64,000 nucleotides of DNA from Planctomycetota bacterium (GCA_019456145.1 VRUL01000002.1:232185-296184), one strand, 5' to 3'; shown: positions 43,863 to 53,696, counted from the stretch's first letter. Program-made: numbers and translations. The notes: generated from the letters alone by a model not told the origin.

Positions 43863-45933
43863 CGTTTTTTATCTCCTTTTTTTCGTTTCGTTCTTTCACA
43901 GCGATTGGCAGTTTTATAGTGAATTTCGTTCCCTTATCGACGGTACTTTCGGCAAGAAGTTTACCATCGTGCTTGTGTACGATGATGTCATACGAGACGC
44001 TCAACCCCAAACCTGTGCCCTCACCGGCAGACTTGGTGGTAAAGAAGGGATCGAAAATCTTTGACAGCGTATCAGGATCAATACCAGGTCCGTCATCGGA
44101 TATTTCGCATATTACTTCACTGTCGGCAGCATACGTCTTTATAGTGATAGCCCCCATACCCTCTCTCTGGCGGGAATTAATTGCCTGGACCGCATTAACG
44201 AGGATATTGAGTAATACCTGGTTTATCTGGTCGGAGTGGCAGAGAATCCTGGGCAGTTCGGAAAACTCTGTCTTAACGTCGGCATCATACTTAATTTCAT
44301 TTTGGGCCACGATGAGAGTGGCCTTGATGCCCTCGTTGAGGTCGTATTTCTCAAGACTTCCAGACCTGTCGATTCTTGAGAAATCTCTGAGGGTCTGGAT
44401 GATATCGGTAACTCTATCCAGACCCTCTTTCGAATCATCAAACAGCTCCTGGATATCTTCAAGGACAAAGTCTATTTTCATATCTTCGCGAGATTTGCCT
44501 ATGGCAGTGGCTTTGTTGAGCAGCTCAGATTTTCCTAAAGTGTCAATTTCATTGGTCAGTTCGCCATACATTCCAAGCAGTTTTTTGATTTTGTCCACGT
44601 AACTTTCCAGCGTCTGGAAATTGCTGGCGACAAAGCCTATCGGTGTGTTCATTTCATGTGCAACACCGGCGGCGAGTTGGCCAATAGATGCCAGCTTTTC
44701 GCTTTGTACCATTTGAGACTGCATTTCTTTGAGTCCGTGATTAGCATTTTCGAGTTCTTCGTAAGTGGATCTTAACGTATCTTCGGCTTGCTTACGCTCG
44801 GCGATTTCTTTATTGAGATTGTCTATTGAGGTAGTGGACCCTTTCAAATCGCTGGTCATCATATCAAAAGCCCTTGCGAGCTGGCCAATTTCGTCTTTTG
44901 TATCTGTTCCTACTTTATAATCCAGATTGCCCTCGCCTATTATCTCAGTTCCTTTGTGGAGCTTATGAATCGGAGCCGTTATAATCCTTGAAAGCAGGGA
45001 GCCGACCGTCCATATGACGGCCGGGATAGTACAGAATATAATAATGAAGATAAGTTTCATCACAGCCAGAGGCGCCAATGCCTCTTTTTCATCAATTTCG
45101 GCCAAAAGAGACCACTGCATCTCCGGTATATCTTCATGTGCCCCCAAGACCATTACACCTCTATAATCCTGGAAAATATCTACCGACCCATGTCCAGTAT
45201 GAGTTTGGGGATATTTAGCTACACTCATTCTACAATTTTCAGTATCGACCTTTTGCTTTAAGAAGGTATCCTCTTTAAATCTTGAAGGTGTTATCATATA
45301 GCCGTATTTATTTACAATATAGATCTCCCCTGTCTTGCCCAGGCCGGTTCTGTCAGTGGTTATCTCATTTAGGTAAGTCATTCTGATCTCGCCAACAAGT
45401 ATTCCTAAAAGCTCTTTTGTATAATCATCTCTGATAGGTGCGGAGATAGAATATTCAGGTTCCTCTGATTCAGAATAGTGGGCATCTCTTATATAAACCT
45501 CATCCTTTCCTCCCAAGAAATGAGCCTCGCCTGATTCATCAGCACCGATATGTCTTTCATCAGTAGAGGCAATAATCTTTCCATCCGGATTCAGGATAAA
45601 TAGTTCGTAAGCTTCTTTCTCTGCTTTGGCAAAATCTCTCAATATTAAATCCAAGTTTTGCAGAGATTCTTTAGAATCTGGGCCATTGTGGATAATTTTC
45701 TTAACGGTATCTTCTATCAGGTTTGATTCAGTCAATATCTCCAGTCTGGCTTTAACTCCTTCCAGGTGTGTCTCAATATGGTTGGCCCTTGACTGGGCGG
45801 TTGTGCTTAGATGGGCATATATAGCTTTTTCCAGATTGGTTTTCGCTATCGTGTAGAAAGTGAACGATGCAATACCCACAAGAATCACTACCACGATGGA
45901 AAATGAAAGGTTTATCTTATTGGCTATCTTCAT
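43828..45933 (-). CDS. Cache-HAMP sensor histidine kinase
   Basis: A 701-residue membrane kinase. ATG 45933 has GAGG six bases upstream; an upstream TTG is rejected. The first helix (FSIVVVILVGIASFTFYTI) and a second near residue 295 bracket a periplasmic Cache domain. HAMP and a coiled coil follow. The HisKA box is GVAHEMNTPIGFV (His near 426) and the ATPase has NILVNAVQAI, ISDDGPGIDP and GTGLGLSVSY. The gene overlaps a solute-binding protein gene upstream and a REC gene downstream, which suggests a three-part ligand-sensing pathway. The kinase core is nearly the same as that of the kinase at 47050. Confidence 0.9.
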   Translation of the reverse strand: MKIANKINLSFSIVVVILVGIASFTFYTIAKTNLEKAIYAHLSTTAQSRANHIETHLEGVKARLEILTESNLIEDTVKKIIHNGPDSKESLQNLDLILRDFAKAEKEAYELFILNPDGKIIASTDERHIGADESGEAHFLGGKDEVYIRDAHYSESEEPEYSISAPIRDDYTKELLGILVGEIRMTYLNEITTDRTGLGKTGEIYIVNKYGYMITPSRFKEDTFLKQKVDTENCRMSVAKYPQTHTGHGSVDIFQDYRGVMVLGAHEDIPEMQWSLLAEIDEKEALAPLAVMKLIFIIIFCTIPAVIWTVGSLLSRIITAPIHKLHKGTEIIGEGNLDYKVGTDTKDEIGQLARAFDMMTSDLKGSTTSIDNLNKEIAERKQAEDTLRSTYEELENANHGLKEMQSQMVQSEKLASIGQLAAGVAHEMNTPIGFVASNFQTLESYVDKIKKLLGMYGELTNEIDTLGKSELLNKATAIGKSREDMKIDFVLEDIQELFDDSKEGLDRVTDIIQTLRDFSRIDRSGSLEKYDLNEGIKATLIVAQNEIKYDADVKTEFSELPRILCHSDQINQVLLNILVNAVQAINSRQREGMGAITIKTYAADSEVICEISDDGPGIDPDTLSKIFDPFFTTKSAGEGTGLGLSVSYDIIVHKHDGKLLAESTVDKGTKFTIKLPIAVKERNEKKEIKNDGKKNSIVCRR

Positions 45934-47014
45934 AAAGCCCCTCAAGTAATGTTCTGTTTATCGCCTTGGCGGCGTTTGGTTTTCTGGGTATTCTTCCGTT
46001 GGTAAATTTAATCTCGGAGATAACATTAAAGGTGGTGAACCATTGATTGGCTTCCTTTTCTTTAATTTGCTCTTCATAACCAAACCACTTAAGGCCTGTG
46101 ATTTGTTCTCTATACTCCTCGGGCGTTACATCGTAATATTTGGCAATAATTTCGCTCGCCTCAACAGGATGTTCTCTGCAATATTTGAGGGCCTTAAACC
46201 ATGCTCTCATCAGGCCCTTAACAAGTCCTGGATTGTCTTTCACTAAGTCATCTCTCACGTTGAGGGTATCTATTATTATCTCCGGTTCTTCTCTTGTAGA
46301 AATCAAGATATGTCCGCCTGGCCTTTGGGTCGCTTTTGACAGCCATGGCTCCCAAGTCACTGCGGCATCTACCTCGCCCTCTAAGAAAGCCAGCCAGGCG
46401 CCGTCAGGCTTTCTGGGAACGATCGTTATATCATCAAGCGACAGTCCCTTTTTATGAAATAAGTACGAAATAAAAGTCTCACCAACGTCGTCTCTTGCGA
46501 AGGCTACTTTCTTGCCTTTCAAATCTTCTACTGTTTTTATATCTTCTGTCGCGACTATACCATCACTTCCCATAGAACGGTCTATCTCCAAAACAGCTAC
46601 TATCGGCGTATCCTGTGACCTCTTTGAAATTAACAGGTCAATTGTCCCCGCCTCACAATCAAGCATACCCTGCTTAAAAGCGTCGCGTCTGGCTGAATCC
46701 AATTGCTCGTCCAAAAAGACCATGTCTATCCCTTCTTCTTCAAAAAGTCCTCTCTCTTGAGCAAGATAAAGAGGTCCGTACCCTACCCATTGCTGAAAAG
46801 CAATGTTGACTCTTTCAAGCTGGGCTTCTTCCGGACGCTTCTGACAACCACAAAAAAGTAAGATCACCAGGATCAAACAAGAAAACCAGGTTTTTTGTTT
46901 ATCAATACCCCTCTGCATATGTTTATATGTGGTCATAGGCATACGAAACCAATGCTCCTCAACAAATAGCTGGTAAAGAGAGATAAATATGTTTTCCCGG
47001 CTACGATTTTTCAT
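45917..47014 (-). CDS. NMT1/SsuA-type periplasmic solute-binding lipoprotein
   Basis: A 365-residue protein. A late hydrophobic segment ends in LFCGC (Cys57), so the true start may be an internal ATG (near 46942); ATG 47014 has AGAGG nine bases upstream. The mature protein has the type II binding fold of nitrate/taurine/thiamine-precursor receptors (VNIAFQQWVGYGPLYLAQERGLF, DAAVTWEPWLSKA). No permease or ATPase gene is near. It overlaps the Cache kinase gene by 17 bases, so it may act as a ligand receptor for that kinase. Confidence 0.83.
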   Translation of the reverse strand: MKNRSRENIFISLYQLFVEEHWFRMPMTTYKHMQRGIDKQKTWFSCLILVILLFCGCQKRPEEAQLERVNIAFQQWVGYGPLYLAQERGLFEEEGIDMVFLDEQLDSARRDAFKQGMLDCEAGTIDLLISKRSQDTPIVAVLEIDRSMGSDGIVATEDIKTVEDLKGKKVAFARDDVGETFISYLFHKKGLSLDDITIVPRKPDGAWLAFLEGEVDAAVTWEPWLSKATQRPGGHILISTREEPEIIIDTLNVRDDLVKDNPGLVKGLMRAWFKALKYCREHPVEASEIIAKYYDVTPEEYREQITGLKWFGYEEQIKEKEANQWFTTFNVISEIKFTNGRIPRKPNAAKAINRTLLEGLYEDSQ

Positions 47015-47049
47015 TTCATAAGTCCTCTAATTCAGGAACCTGCTCTTGC

Positions 47050-48900
47050 TCAGACTGCTCCTTCATCATCAACACTATTCAAACAGCTTTCTTCGTGCTT
47101 CATTTTTTCCTTGTCTTGCGTTTTAGTCTGCTCGATCGGAAGCTTAATCGTGAATTTTGTTCCCTTGCCCACTGTGCTTTCGGCGAGAAGTTGACCGTTG
47201 TGCTTGTTGGCAATAATATCGTAGGAGACACTCAGGCCCAGCCCCGTACCCTTGCCGGCCGGCTTTGTTGTAAAGAAGGCGTCAAAAACCTTTGGCAGCT
47301 TGTCAGGGTCAATACCAGGTCCGTCATCGGATATTTCGCAGATTACTTCACTATCCGCAGCGTACATTTTTATTGTGATAGTACCCATGCCTTCTCTTTC
47401 CTGAGATTTGATTGCCTGAGCAGCATTGACGAGGATGTTGAGGAATACCTGGTTTATCTGGCCAGAGTTGCACATGACTGGGGGCACTTCCGAAAGCTCG
47501 GTCTTGACATTAGCATCATATTTTATTTCATTCTTTGCCACGGCCAGAGTGGTCTCAATACCGGTATTGAGGTCATATTCCTCAAACTCTTCGGGATGGC
47601 CGACCCTTGAAAAGTCTTTCAGGTTCTTGACGACATTCGTGACTCTTTCCAGGCCTTCCTTCGAATCATCAAACAGATCCCCGATATCTTCAAGGATGAA
47701 GTCTATTTTCATATCTTTGCGAGATTTATCTATGGCAGCCACCTTGTTGAGCAACTCGGTCTTTCCCAAAATCTCAATTTTGCCAATGAGGTCATGATAC
47801 ATTTCAAGAAGGTTCTTGAATTTCTCTATATAGCCTTCCAGCGTCTGGAAATTGCTTGCAACAAAACCCACCGGTGTGTTTATCTCATGGGCAACGCCGG
47901 AGGCTAATAAGCCAATGGCAGCCAGCTTCTCACTTTGCACAATCTGCGACTGCACCTCTTTGAGTTCACGGTTGGCATTTTCGAGTTCTTTGTAAGCGAG
48001 CTTTGCTGTTTTCTCGGCCTTTTTGCGCTCAGTTATGTCTTCTCCTGAACTGAGTATTGCCTCAATCCCACCTTTATCGTCATATAACACTTTATTATGC
48101 CACGCGATGATTCTCTGATCGCCACTTTTGGTTAAAATCTGATTCTCCCAATATTCGAATTGTTTGGTTTTCCCATTCAGCAATGCTGAAATAACTTCTC
48201 TTACTTCATCCCTGGCTTGCTCAGGCACGAAACTGTCACACCAGTCTTTACCAATAGCATCCTTTTCTTTGCATTCCAGGACATCACACCCTCTTTTATT
48301 TATGAGTCTGAGCCTTTGCTGGTTATCTAAGACTGTCAGCATTACTCCTGCAACATCAAGGTATTTCTGGATCTTATCCCTTTCGTGCTGTAAAGCTTGC
48401 GCTGTCTGCTTGTGCTCGACGATTTCGCGCTGCAGTAAGTCGTTTGCCGCCGCCAATTCGGCGGTGCGCTCCTGTACCCGTTTTTCCATTCCGCTGTGGG
48501 CTTGCCGCAATTGTCTTTCTGTCCGGTGCAGTTCAGCAATCCGGTTTGTAAGGTCTGTCACATCTTCCACGGCAAAAACTGCGTGGAAATCATCTCCATC
48601 AGGAGATGGTATGGCAATAACAGTTGTATGCTGGATTCTTGGCTCGCCGTTGGGCAAGAACAGGCCAAAAATGTTACCATGTAGCTGATAAGAGAAAATG
48701 GTCGGTGCACCAGTATCAAATACACTGGCGATACGTTCACGGTATCTTGCTTCTTTGAAGAGGGAAAAATAACTTGTAAAATCACCACCCAATATATCGT
48801 TTTTTCCAATGCCGGTCCAGTCTTCAATGCAGTTGTTCCAAGACAAGATCGTATAGTCTCTGTTTATAATCCACATCCCAACAGGGATATGGTCCAGCAC
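47050..48900 (-). CDS. PAS-PAS sensor histidine kinase
   Basis: A 616-residue soluble kinase without membrane helices. A PAS domain starts at residue 2 (IPVGMWIINRDYTILSWN), a coiled coil spans about 130-175, and a second PAS (about 180-295, with the WHNKVLYDDKGGIEAILSSGEDITE end) precedes the kinase core. The His near residue 337 is in GVAHEINTPVGFV, and the ATPase boxes are as in the neighbouring kinase. GTG 48900 is the first start after an in-frame TAA; the ribosome site is weak. It senses a cytoplasmic cue and may feed the same REC/Hpt proteins. Confidence 0.88.
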   Translation of the reverse strand: MLDHIPVGMWIINRDYTILSWNNCIEDWTGIGKNDILGGDFTSYFSLFKEARYRERIASVFDTGAPTIFSYQLHGNIFGLFLPNGEPRIQHTTVIAIPSPDGDDFHAVFAVEDVTDLTNRIAELHRTERQLRQAHSGMEKRVQERTAELAAANDLLQREIVEHKQTAQALQHERDKIQKYLDVAGVMLTVLDNQQRLRLINKRGCDVLECKEKDAIGKDWCDSFVPEQARDEVREVISALLNGKTKQFEYWENQILTKSGDQRIIAWHNKVLYDDKGGIEAILSSGEDITERKKAEKTAKLAYKELENANRELKEVQSQIVQSEKLAAIGLLASGVAHEINTPVGFVASNFQTLEGYIEKFKNLLEMYHDLIGKIEILGKTELLNKVAAIDKSRKDMKIDFILEDIGDLFDDSKEGLERVTNVVKNLKDFSRVGHPEEFEEYDLNTGIETTLAVAKNEIKYDANVKTELSEVPPVMCNSGQINQVFLNILVNAAQAIKSQEREGMGTITIKMYAADSEVICEISDDGPGIDPDKLPKVFDAFFTTKPAGKGTGLGLSVSYDIIANKHNGQLLAESTVGKGTKFTIKLPIEQTKTQDKEKMKHEESCLNSVDDEGAV

Positions 48901-48932
48901 CTCAAGCTGGTTGTCTTAAACATCAACCGTAT

Positions 48933-49544
48933 TCACCGCTTTTTGCCCTCATAACTTGTCTCAAGTTTCTCAAGGAGTTTGTCAAAAGACCCCATCTCGA
49001 AAAACAGTATGATACTCCCCTCCACCTCGAGCTTTTCTACCACAAAATGAGTCTGAACAACCACCACTCTGGTATCAGGCACGATCGGGTGCACGGGCAG
49101 CAGACTATTGAAGTTTCCTTCGGTATAGCTTGGGACCGAATATCTGAGTTTGAAGCCAAGAAGATTACTAATAGTTCCCATTACAGCATTCAGTACGATA
49201 TTACCGACTTCTGAAAGAGTGCCCGCGCGGATTGAATCCATATCGATAGTGTCTGCTTCTTCGCCGGTTAATGCGATTACAAATTTGGAAGCACTTTCGG
49301 CCGGGAAAACCAGTTCCGCTACTCCGATGACGTCGCCCTTGAACGGTAGATTGATACAGGAAAGACGTTCATTGCCACACTTACATAACTCGGTCTCAAG
49401 CTCATCCGAGGACAATATTTTCAAAGAGGGAACCTCCAAGCGAATATGTGAGCAGAGCATAGTGTTAAGCAGATCAGCAACTCTGCCAACACCAATATTA
49501 ATCATCTCTTTTAGAACCTCAATCTTGTCAGCTGCACATTTCAT
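48933..49544 (-). CDS. CheC-like phosphatase
   Basis: A 203-residue protein. ATG 49544 has GGGAG eight bases upstream; the open frame to 49574 overlaps the CheY gene. Two active-site helices are present, LKEMINIGVGRVADLLN and LSEVGNIVLNAVMG, each with E-x-x-N, as in CheC. It should dephosphorylate CheY-type proteins. It stands between the CheY-like and PAS kinase genes. Confidence 0.85.
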   Translation of the reverse strand: MKCAADKIEVLKEMINIGVGRVADLLNTMLCSHIRLEVPSLKILSSDELETELCKCGNERLSCINLPFKGDVIGVAELVFPAESASKFVIALTGEEADTIDMDSIRAGTLSEVGNIVLNAVMGTISNLLGFKLRYSVPSYTEGNFNSLLPVHPIVPDTRVVVVQTHFVVEKLEVEGSIILFFEMGSFDKLLEKLETSYEGKKR

Positions 49545-49554
49545 AATAAGCTCC

Positions 49555-49917
49555 CTATTTCGAACACAAAACACCCTGGATGACTTCGATCAATTCATTC
49601 TCCTGAACCGGTTTCTTGAGAAAAGCAGCCGCTCCATGCTCCATACATTCAGTTTGTGTGGATTCCTGGATGTCTGCGGAAAGAACGATAACCGGAATAT
49701 CAAGTCCTTTGTCCTTAAGTATGTTGAGTACCTCAAGGCCGTCCATTTCCGGCATCAAAAGGTCTAATACTATGCCGTCAGGCTCATGTTTTTCCGCCAG
49801 TTCAACGCCATGATGTCCACTTTCAGCTTCCAAGACTTCATTGCCCTGCGCTTTTAAGGCTTTTGAGGTCATTCGACGAGCGAACGCCGAATCATCTATT
49901 ACCAGAATACAAGCCAT
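49555..49917 (-). CDS. CheY-like response regulator
   Basis: A 120-residue single REC domain. ATG 49917 has AAGGAG seven bases upstream. The acidic pair is IDDS, the phosphoacceptor Asp is in VLDLLMPEMDG, and the Lys in FLKKPVQENE. No output domain. The gene ends ten bases before the CheC-like gene, its likely phosphatase. Confidence 0.9.
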   Translation of the reverse strand: MACILVIDDSAFARRMTSKALKAQGNEVLEAESGHHGVELAEKHEPDGIVLDLLMPEMDGLEVLNILKDKGLDIPVIVLSADIQESTQTECMEHGAAAFLKKPVQENELIEVIQGVLCSK

Positions 49918-49967
49918 AATCATTCTCCTTTTGATATATCAACCTTGTAATAGCCTCGATAATGTTA

Positions 49968-50831
49968 TCAACTTATCCCGTAGTCCTTCTGAACCTTCAT
50001 AACTTTTAACAGACCGAGTTTGGCTATTTCATCGAGCAGCTTGTCACCCATATTGCTTTTCAGAACATAGGCTTCGCAGCCCTCTTTGAAAGACTTAAAT
50101 ACGTGATCTGACCCGCCTTCGGAGGTGGTCACAATCACTTTTGCACCGTCTAAACCCATAACATTACAGCTTTTTTCAAGTTTGCGAACGGCCTTTAGAG
50201 TCTGATGTCCGTTCATCTCCGGCATGTTAATGTCAAGAGTTATAAGTTCGAATGGTTCGTTGTTGTTCAGTGATTTTTCGTAAATAATCAAGCCTTCTTT
50301 TCCATTACAAGCGAAAGAACAATCAAAGAAATCCTGCAATAACATTTTTAACCTGTCCCTGCAAACGATGTCATCGTCTACGACAAGGGCTTTAAGTTTC
50401 GGCCTGTCTTTTTCCTGCTCGACTTTTTTATCCTTCTCGGCAGCAATATCCACATTGGACAGATGCTTTATCACAGCTTCTATCCAATCCTTAACCTTCA
50501 GGAGTACATCAGGCAAATCCCCTTTTTTGTACAATTGGTCCACTGCCGATTCCATCTCATGGCAAAGATCGTGCACATCCAACATACCGCACATACCGGA
50601 ATCGCCCTTGATCGAATGTAAAATTCTCCGAATTTCTGAAAGGTCTTCCTCTTCATTATCTTTGGATTCGAGTGACATAGCTGCTTTTTCCAGCCTGGAC
50701 AGCAGAGAATCGACCTCCTCTTTATATGTCACCCAAATATCTTCGACTATGTCTTCGATTGTTATCGACTTAGGGTCCGGCAACTCACCATTTACCCAGA
50801 CAGCTTTAAATTTTGTATCTTCAGTAGTCAT
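49968..50831 (-). CDS. Hpt-REC hybrid phosphotransfer protein
   Basis: A 287-residue protein. The N-terminal four-helix Hpt domain has the phosphohistidine at residue 72 (RILHSIKGDSG). A charged linker leads to a C-terminal REC domain with VVDDD and the phosphoacceptor Asp in ITLDINMPEMNG. Hpt and REC in this order allow a reversible phosphorelay. It is the first gene of the cluster, so its promoter region (50832-51128) probably drives all ten genes; no clear -35/-10 pair is seen. Confidence 0.87.
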   Translation of the reverse strand: MTTEDTKFKAVWVNGELPDPKSITIEDIVEDIWVTYKEEVDSLLSRLEKAAMSLESKDNEEEDLSEIRRILHSIKGDSGMCGMLDVHDLCHEMESAVDQLYKKGDLPDVLLKVKDWIEAVIKHLSNVDIAAEKDKKVEQEKDRPKLKALVVDDDIVCRDRLKMLLQDFFDCSFACNGKEGLIIYEKSLNNNEPFELITLDINMPEMNGHQTLKAVRKLEKSCNVMGLDGAKVIVTTSEGGSDHVFKSFKEGCEAYVLKSNMGDKLLDEIAKLGLLKVMKVQKDYGIS

Positions 50832-51240
50832 TTTTTATTCTTCCTGTTATCCAATCCACTGTTAAGCACTAATCATCGCTTATATTTGAAGCTTTTATCG
50901 GTACATACACTCACCACTGTTCATGGTCCGTTTATCGGCAGAAAAGGTTGGTGAAATAACGAAAAAATCCTGCTGTTCCGCCGTTTTATCATGCTCTGGG
51001 GAGCTATTTCGACATTTTGTTTAATCCCGAATATTCCATATAACATTTTATATTTCTGCTCAACATTTTCGGCGTGTGCAAAAACAAATTTTCATACCAT
51101 ACCTTTTCAAATGATTATTGTTTATTGATCAATGATGAGGGTTCAGGAGGGAAGTATAAAAATCAAATATAAAAAAACAAAAATACAAATCTAAAATTGA
51201 ATTTTCAAAAGTGATTCGGAGTCTTGAGATGTATGACAAT

Positions 51241-51256
51241 CCGCCGAGAGCGGCGG
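51241..51256. repeat. GC-rich hairpin downstream of glutamate dehydrogenase
   Basis: CCGCCG-AGAG-CGGCGG, a 6-bp stem with a tetraloop 33 bases after the dehydrogenase stop. No T-run follows. It could be a REP-like element or weak terminator. No gene is supported in 50832-51288. Confidence 0.45.
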
Positions 51257-51288
51257 GACTACAGAAATATTTGAAAAGAACGAATAAT

Positions 51289-52590
51289 CTACGGATGCGA
51301 AGAGTTATGGAAGTAAGACTGCGTTCCCTTTGCTTCGATAGCCTTTCCGATTCTCCTAAGCGCGGTGACGTAAGCGGCGGTCCGCATGGGTATGCCTTTC
51401 TCTTCTCTGAGTTTATAGACGGTATTGAACTGACGTGCCATAATCTCATGAAGCCGATTAATGACCTTTTCAAGGGACCAATAATAACCGGCCTTGTTCT
51501 GTACCCATTCAAAATAACTGACTGTAACTCCTCCTGCATTTGCCAGAATATCAGGTATGATTAATTTTCCGTTTTCGTTCAATATCAAGTCTGCCGCAGG
51601 AGTAGTGGGACCATTTGCAATTTCAACGATAATCGGAGCCTTAATTCTTTCGGCGTTAACATCGGTAATCTGATTCTCCAGGGCGGCTGGTATCAAGATG
51701 TCAACATCCAACTCAAGAAGCTGCTGGTTTGTGATGCGGTCGGCCTCAACCATTTCACATAGAGTCTCCTTACAGTAAACGGCTTTTACCTGGCGAATCT
51801 CGTTCTTGAACCGAATCAGGCTCGGGACATCAAAACCTTCTGCTTTATAGATTCCGCCGTGAGAATCACTTACGGCGACTACCCTATAGCTATCCTGATG
51901 CAAAAGGCGAGCGACGCTTTGCCCGGCATTGCCAAATCCCTGAACGGCTACAGTTGTGTTCGAAGGCTCGAACTTCAGGATTCTCTCAAGCTCCTTTATG
52001 CAGTAGTAGGCACCACGACCTGTAGCGTCGTAGCGACCCAGACTGCCGCCCAGCTCTATAGGTTTTCCTGTAATGACCGAGGAGGTATGCTGGCGTTTTA
52101 TCTTTGAATACTCATCCATCATCCAGCCCATGATTCTGGCATTTGTATAGACATCAGGAGCGGGTATGTCAGTTTCAGGGCCAATAAAGTCAGCAATTGT
52201 GCGAATGAAACCGCGGCTTAGCCTCTCCAACTCCAATCGTGACAATTCTTTTGGATTTACAGTGATACCTCCTTTAGCTCCACCAAACGGTATTCCCACA
52301 ACCGCACACTTGAAAGTCATCCAAAAAGCCAGAGTCTTGATCTGCTCAATGGTGACATCGGGATGGTAGCGAATTCCTCCTTTTGTGGGGCCCCTTGTGT
52401 CATCATGCCTGACACGATAACCATTAAAGAGCTTTAGAGATCCATCATCCATGCGGAGAGGAACCGAGACGTGCAAAACGGCCTTTGGTTGTTTTAGCCT
52501 CTCAATGACTTCCCGGTCAATATCGGCATATTGAAAGGCCTTTTCCAAACGACCTACGGCATCATGGAAAAGTCTATTATCTTCAATCAT
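51289..52590 (-). CDS. gdhA: Glu/Leu/Phe/Val-type glutamate dehydrogenase
   Basis: A 433-residue cytoplasmic enzyme, full length for the hexameric class. It reversibly aminates 2-oxoglutarate. The substrate-binding KGGIRYHP and the catalytic Lys region PFGGAKGGI are in the N-terminal domain; the Rossmann motif VAVQGFGNAGQSVA is in the C-terminal domain. ATG 52590 follows AAGGTG; the frame is open to 52635. It is monocistronic, linking ammonia assimilation to central metabolism. Confidence 0.9.
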   Translation of the reverse strand: MIEDNRLFHDAVGRLEKAFQYADIDREVIERLKQPKAVLHVSVPLRMDDGSLKLFNGYRVRHDDTRGPTKGGIRYHPDVTIEQIKTLAFWMTFKCAVVGIPFGGAKGGITVNPKELSRLELERLSRGFIRTIADFIGPETDIPAPDVYTNARIMGWMMDEYSKIKRQHTSSVITGKPIELGGSLGRYDATGRGAYYCIKELERILKFEPSNTTVAVQGFGNAGQSVARLLHQDSYRVVAVSDSHGGIYKAEGFDVPSLIRFKNEIRQVKAVYCKETLCEMVEADRITNQQLLELDVDILIPAALENQITDVNAERIKAPIIVEIANGPTTPAADLILNENGKLIIPDILANAGGVTVSYFEWVQNKAGYYWSLEKVINRLHEIMARQFNTVYKLREEKGIPMRTAAYVTALRRIGKAIEAKGTQSYFHNSSHP

Positions 52591-52691
52591 TGTCACCTTA
52601 TTTCTCCTGAACAGAATACTCCAATTCACAGCCATAAGAGATTTTCTACATTATCATACTACTGTTTGATGCAGGGAGCAAGGGCATGTTG

Positions 52692-52747
52692 GATTCTCGA
52701 TACCGGATTTTCGACGCTTGATTCTCGATGCCGGATACTTGATGCTT
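52692..52747. repeat. Two 28-bp tandem repeats
   Basis: GATTCTCGATACCGGAT at 52692 recurs as GATTCTCGATGCCGGAT at 52720, with similar 11-base tails. No function is evident. It opens a 680-base gene-free region (52591-53270). Confidence 0.6.
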
Positions 52748-53059
52748 GCAAATGGTGAGTCCGTCAGGCGGAGGCCGGATCTTCGATGGTGAATGTTTAC
52801 CTGGTAATCGGCAGAGAGTATATTTCGTGAATTGGGCTTAAAATTCGCTGAAAAACGTATATTCTACCCTCAAAATACGTAGTTTCCACAATAGATTCGA
52901 TTCGGCGTTTTATGGTATTATAAAGTGGACAGCAGAATGCTCGCAAGAGAGGTAACAAGGCTCTTATTTGTACTATGCATCGTACCTTTCGGAGGAGAGG
53001 TTTGCCGGTTCCGGAAACCAAACGGGACAAGGCGATGTATACAAGAACTTGCAATTGGC

Positions 53060-53088
53060 GGCTTAGAATTGATCTTCAATTCTAAGCC
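53060..53088. repeat. Perfect 12-bp hairpin, possible RNA structure
   Basis: GGCTTAGAATTG (53060-53071) and CAATTCTAAGCC (53077-53088) enclose ATCTT. It is in the middle of a long gene-free region that also has GGTT-CCGG-AAACC near 53010. No T-run. An unannotated RNA gene is possible but no known RNA was recognised. Confidence 0.45.
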
Positions 53089-53270
53089 GGGCCAAATAAA
53101 GGGAAGTTCGAATGAGGACCAAGAGGGGATACAGCCTTGTTACTCCAATTCTGTAACGAGCAACGGGGCGGTAATGACATTTTCTTATTGCGGTGACGCA
53201 ACAGGTACTGATAAAAGAAACGTCAATAACAATTGTCGGGTAAACAAATCCGCAATTGGTTGGGGGATTT

Positions 53271-53696
53271 TCATATAGCGTTATTAGAAATCAGCCTTAA
53301 GAGTTTTCCTTCAGTATCAAGTTTTAGTTTGTCACGTCTTAGTACCTTCAGTGCATCCCTAATTTTCTTCTTGTCGCCCCGCTGCAGTATCTGTCCGGCT
53401 TTTTTGTGATTGATAAGCCTGGCTAAAACATCCGTCAATTCCCTGGGCAAACCATAGTGGTCCAGCCCTATTGTTTGCAGCAACCATCTGCCACAATCGC
53501 GCACTTTTTCCGGTGGCAGTATAACCGCTCCTCCAATATCGTATGCTCTATTCAATTCTACCTTCACTCCCTTTGTGCCCAAATCGATTGCAGAGAATTT
53601 GTAGCCGTCTTCGTACCGAAACGCTGAGAATCCGACATGCATCTGATTTAATGATCTTTCAGGATCATTCCCAATTCGCAGACTTCGACTTTCCAT
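53271..53696 (-). CDS. Hypothetical protein, 141 aa
   Basis: A cytoplasmic protein with no recognised family. The first 70 residues are beta-rich (GFSAFRYEDGYKFSAIDLGTKGVKVELNR); the last 60 are basic and helical (INHKKAGQILQRGDKKKIRDALKVLRRDKLKLD). AAGGG eight bases before ATG 53696 supports the start. The basic helical end could bind nucleic acid. Confidence 0.55.
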   Translation of the reverse strand: MESRSLRIGNDPERSLNQMHVGFSAFRYEDGYKFSAIDLGTKGVKVELNRAYDIGGAVILPPEKVRDCGRWLLQTIGLDHYGLPRELTDVLARLINHKKAGQILQRGDKKKIRDALKVLRRDKLKLDTEGKLLRLISNNAI

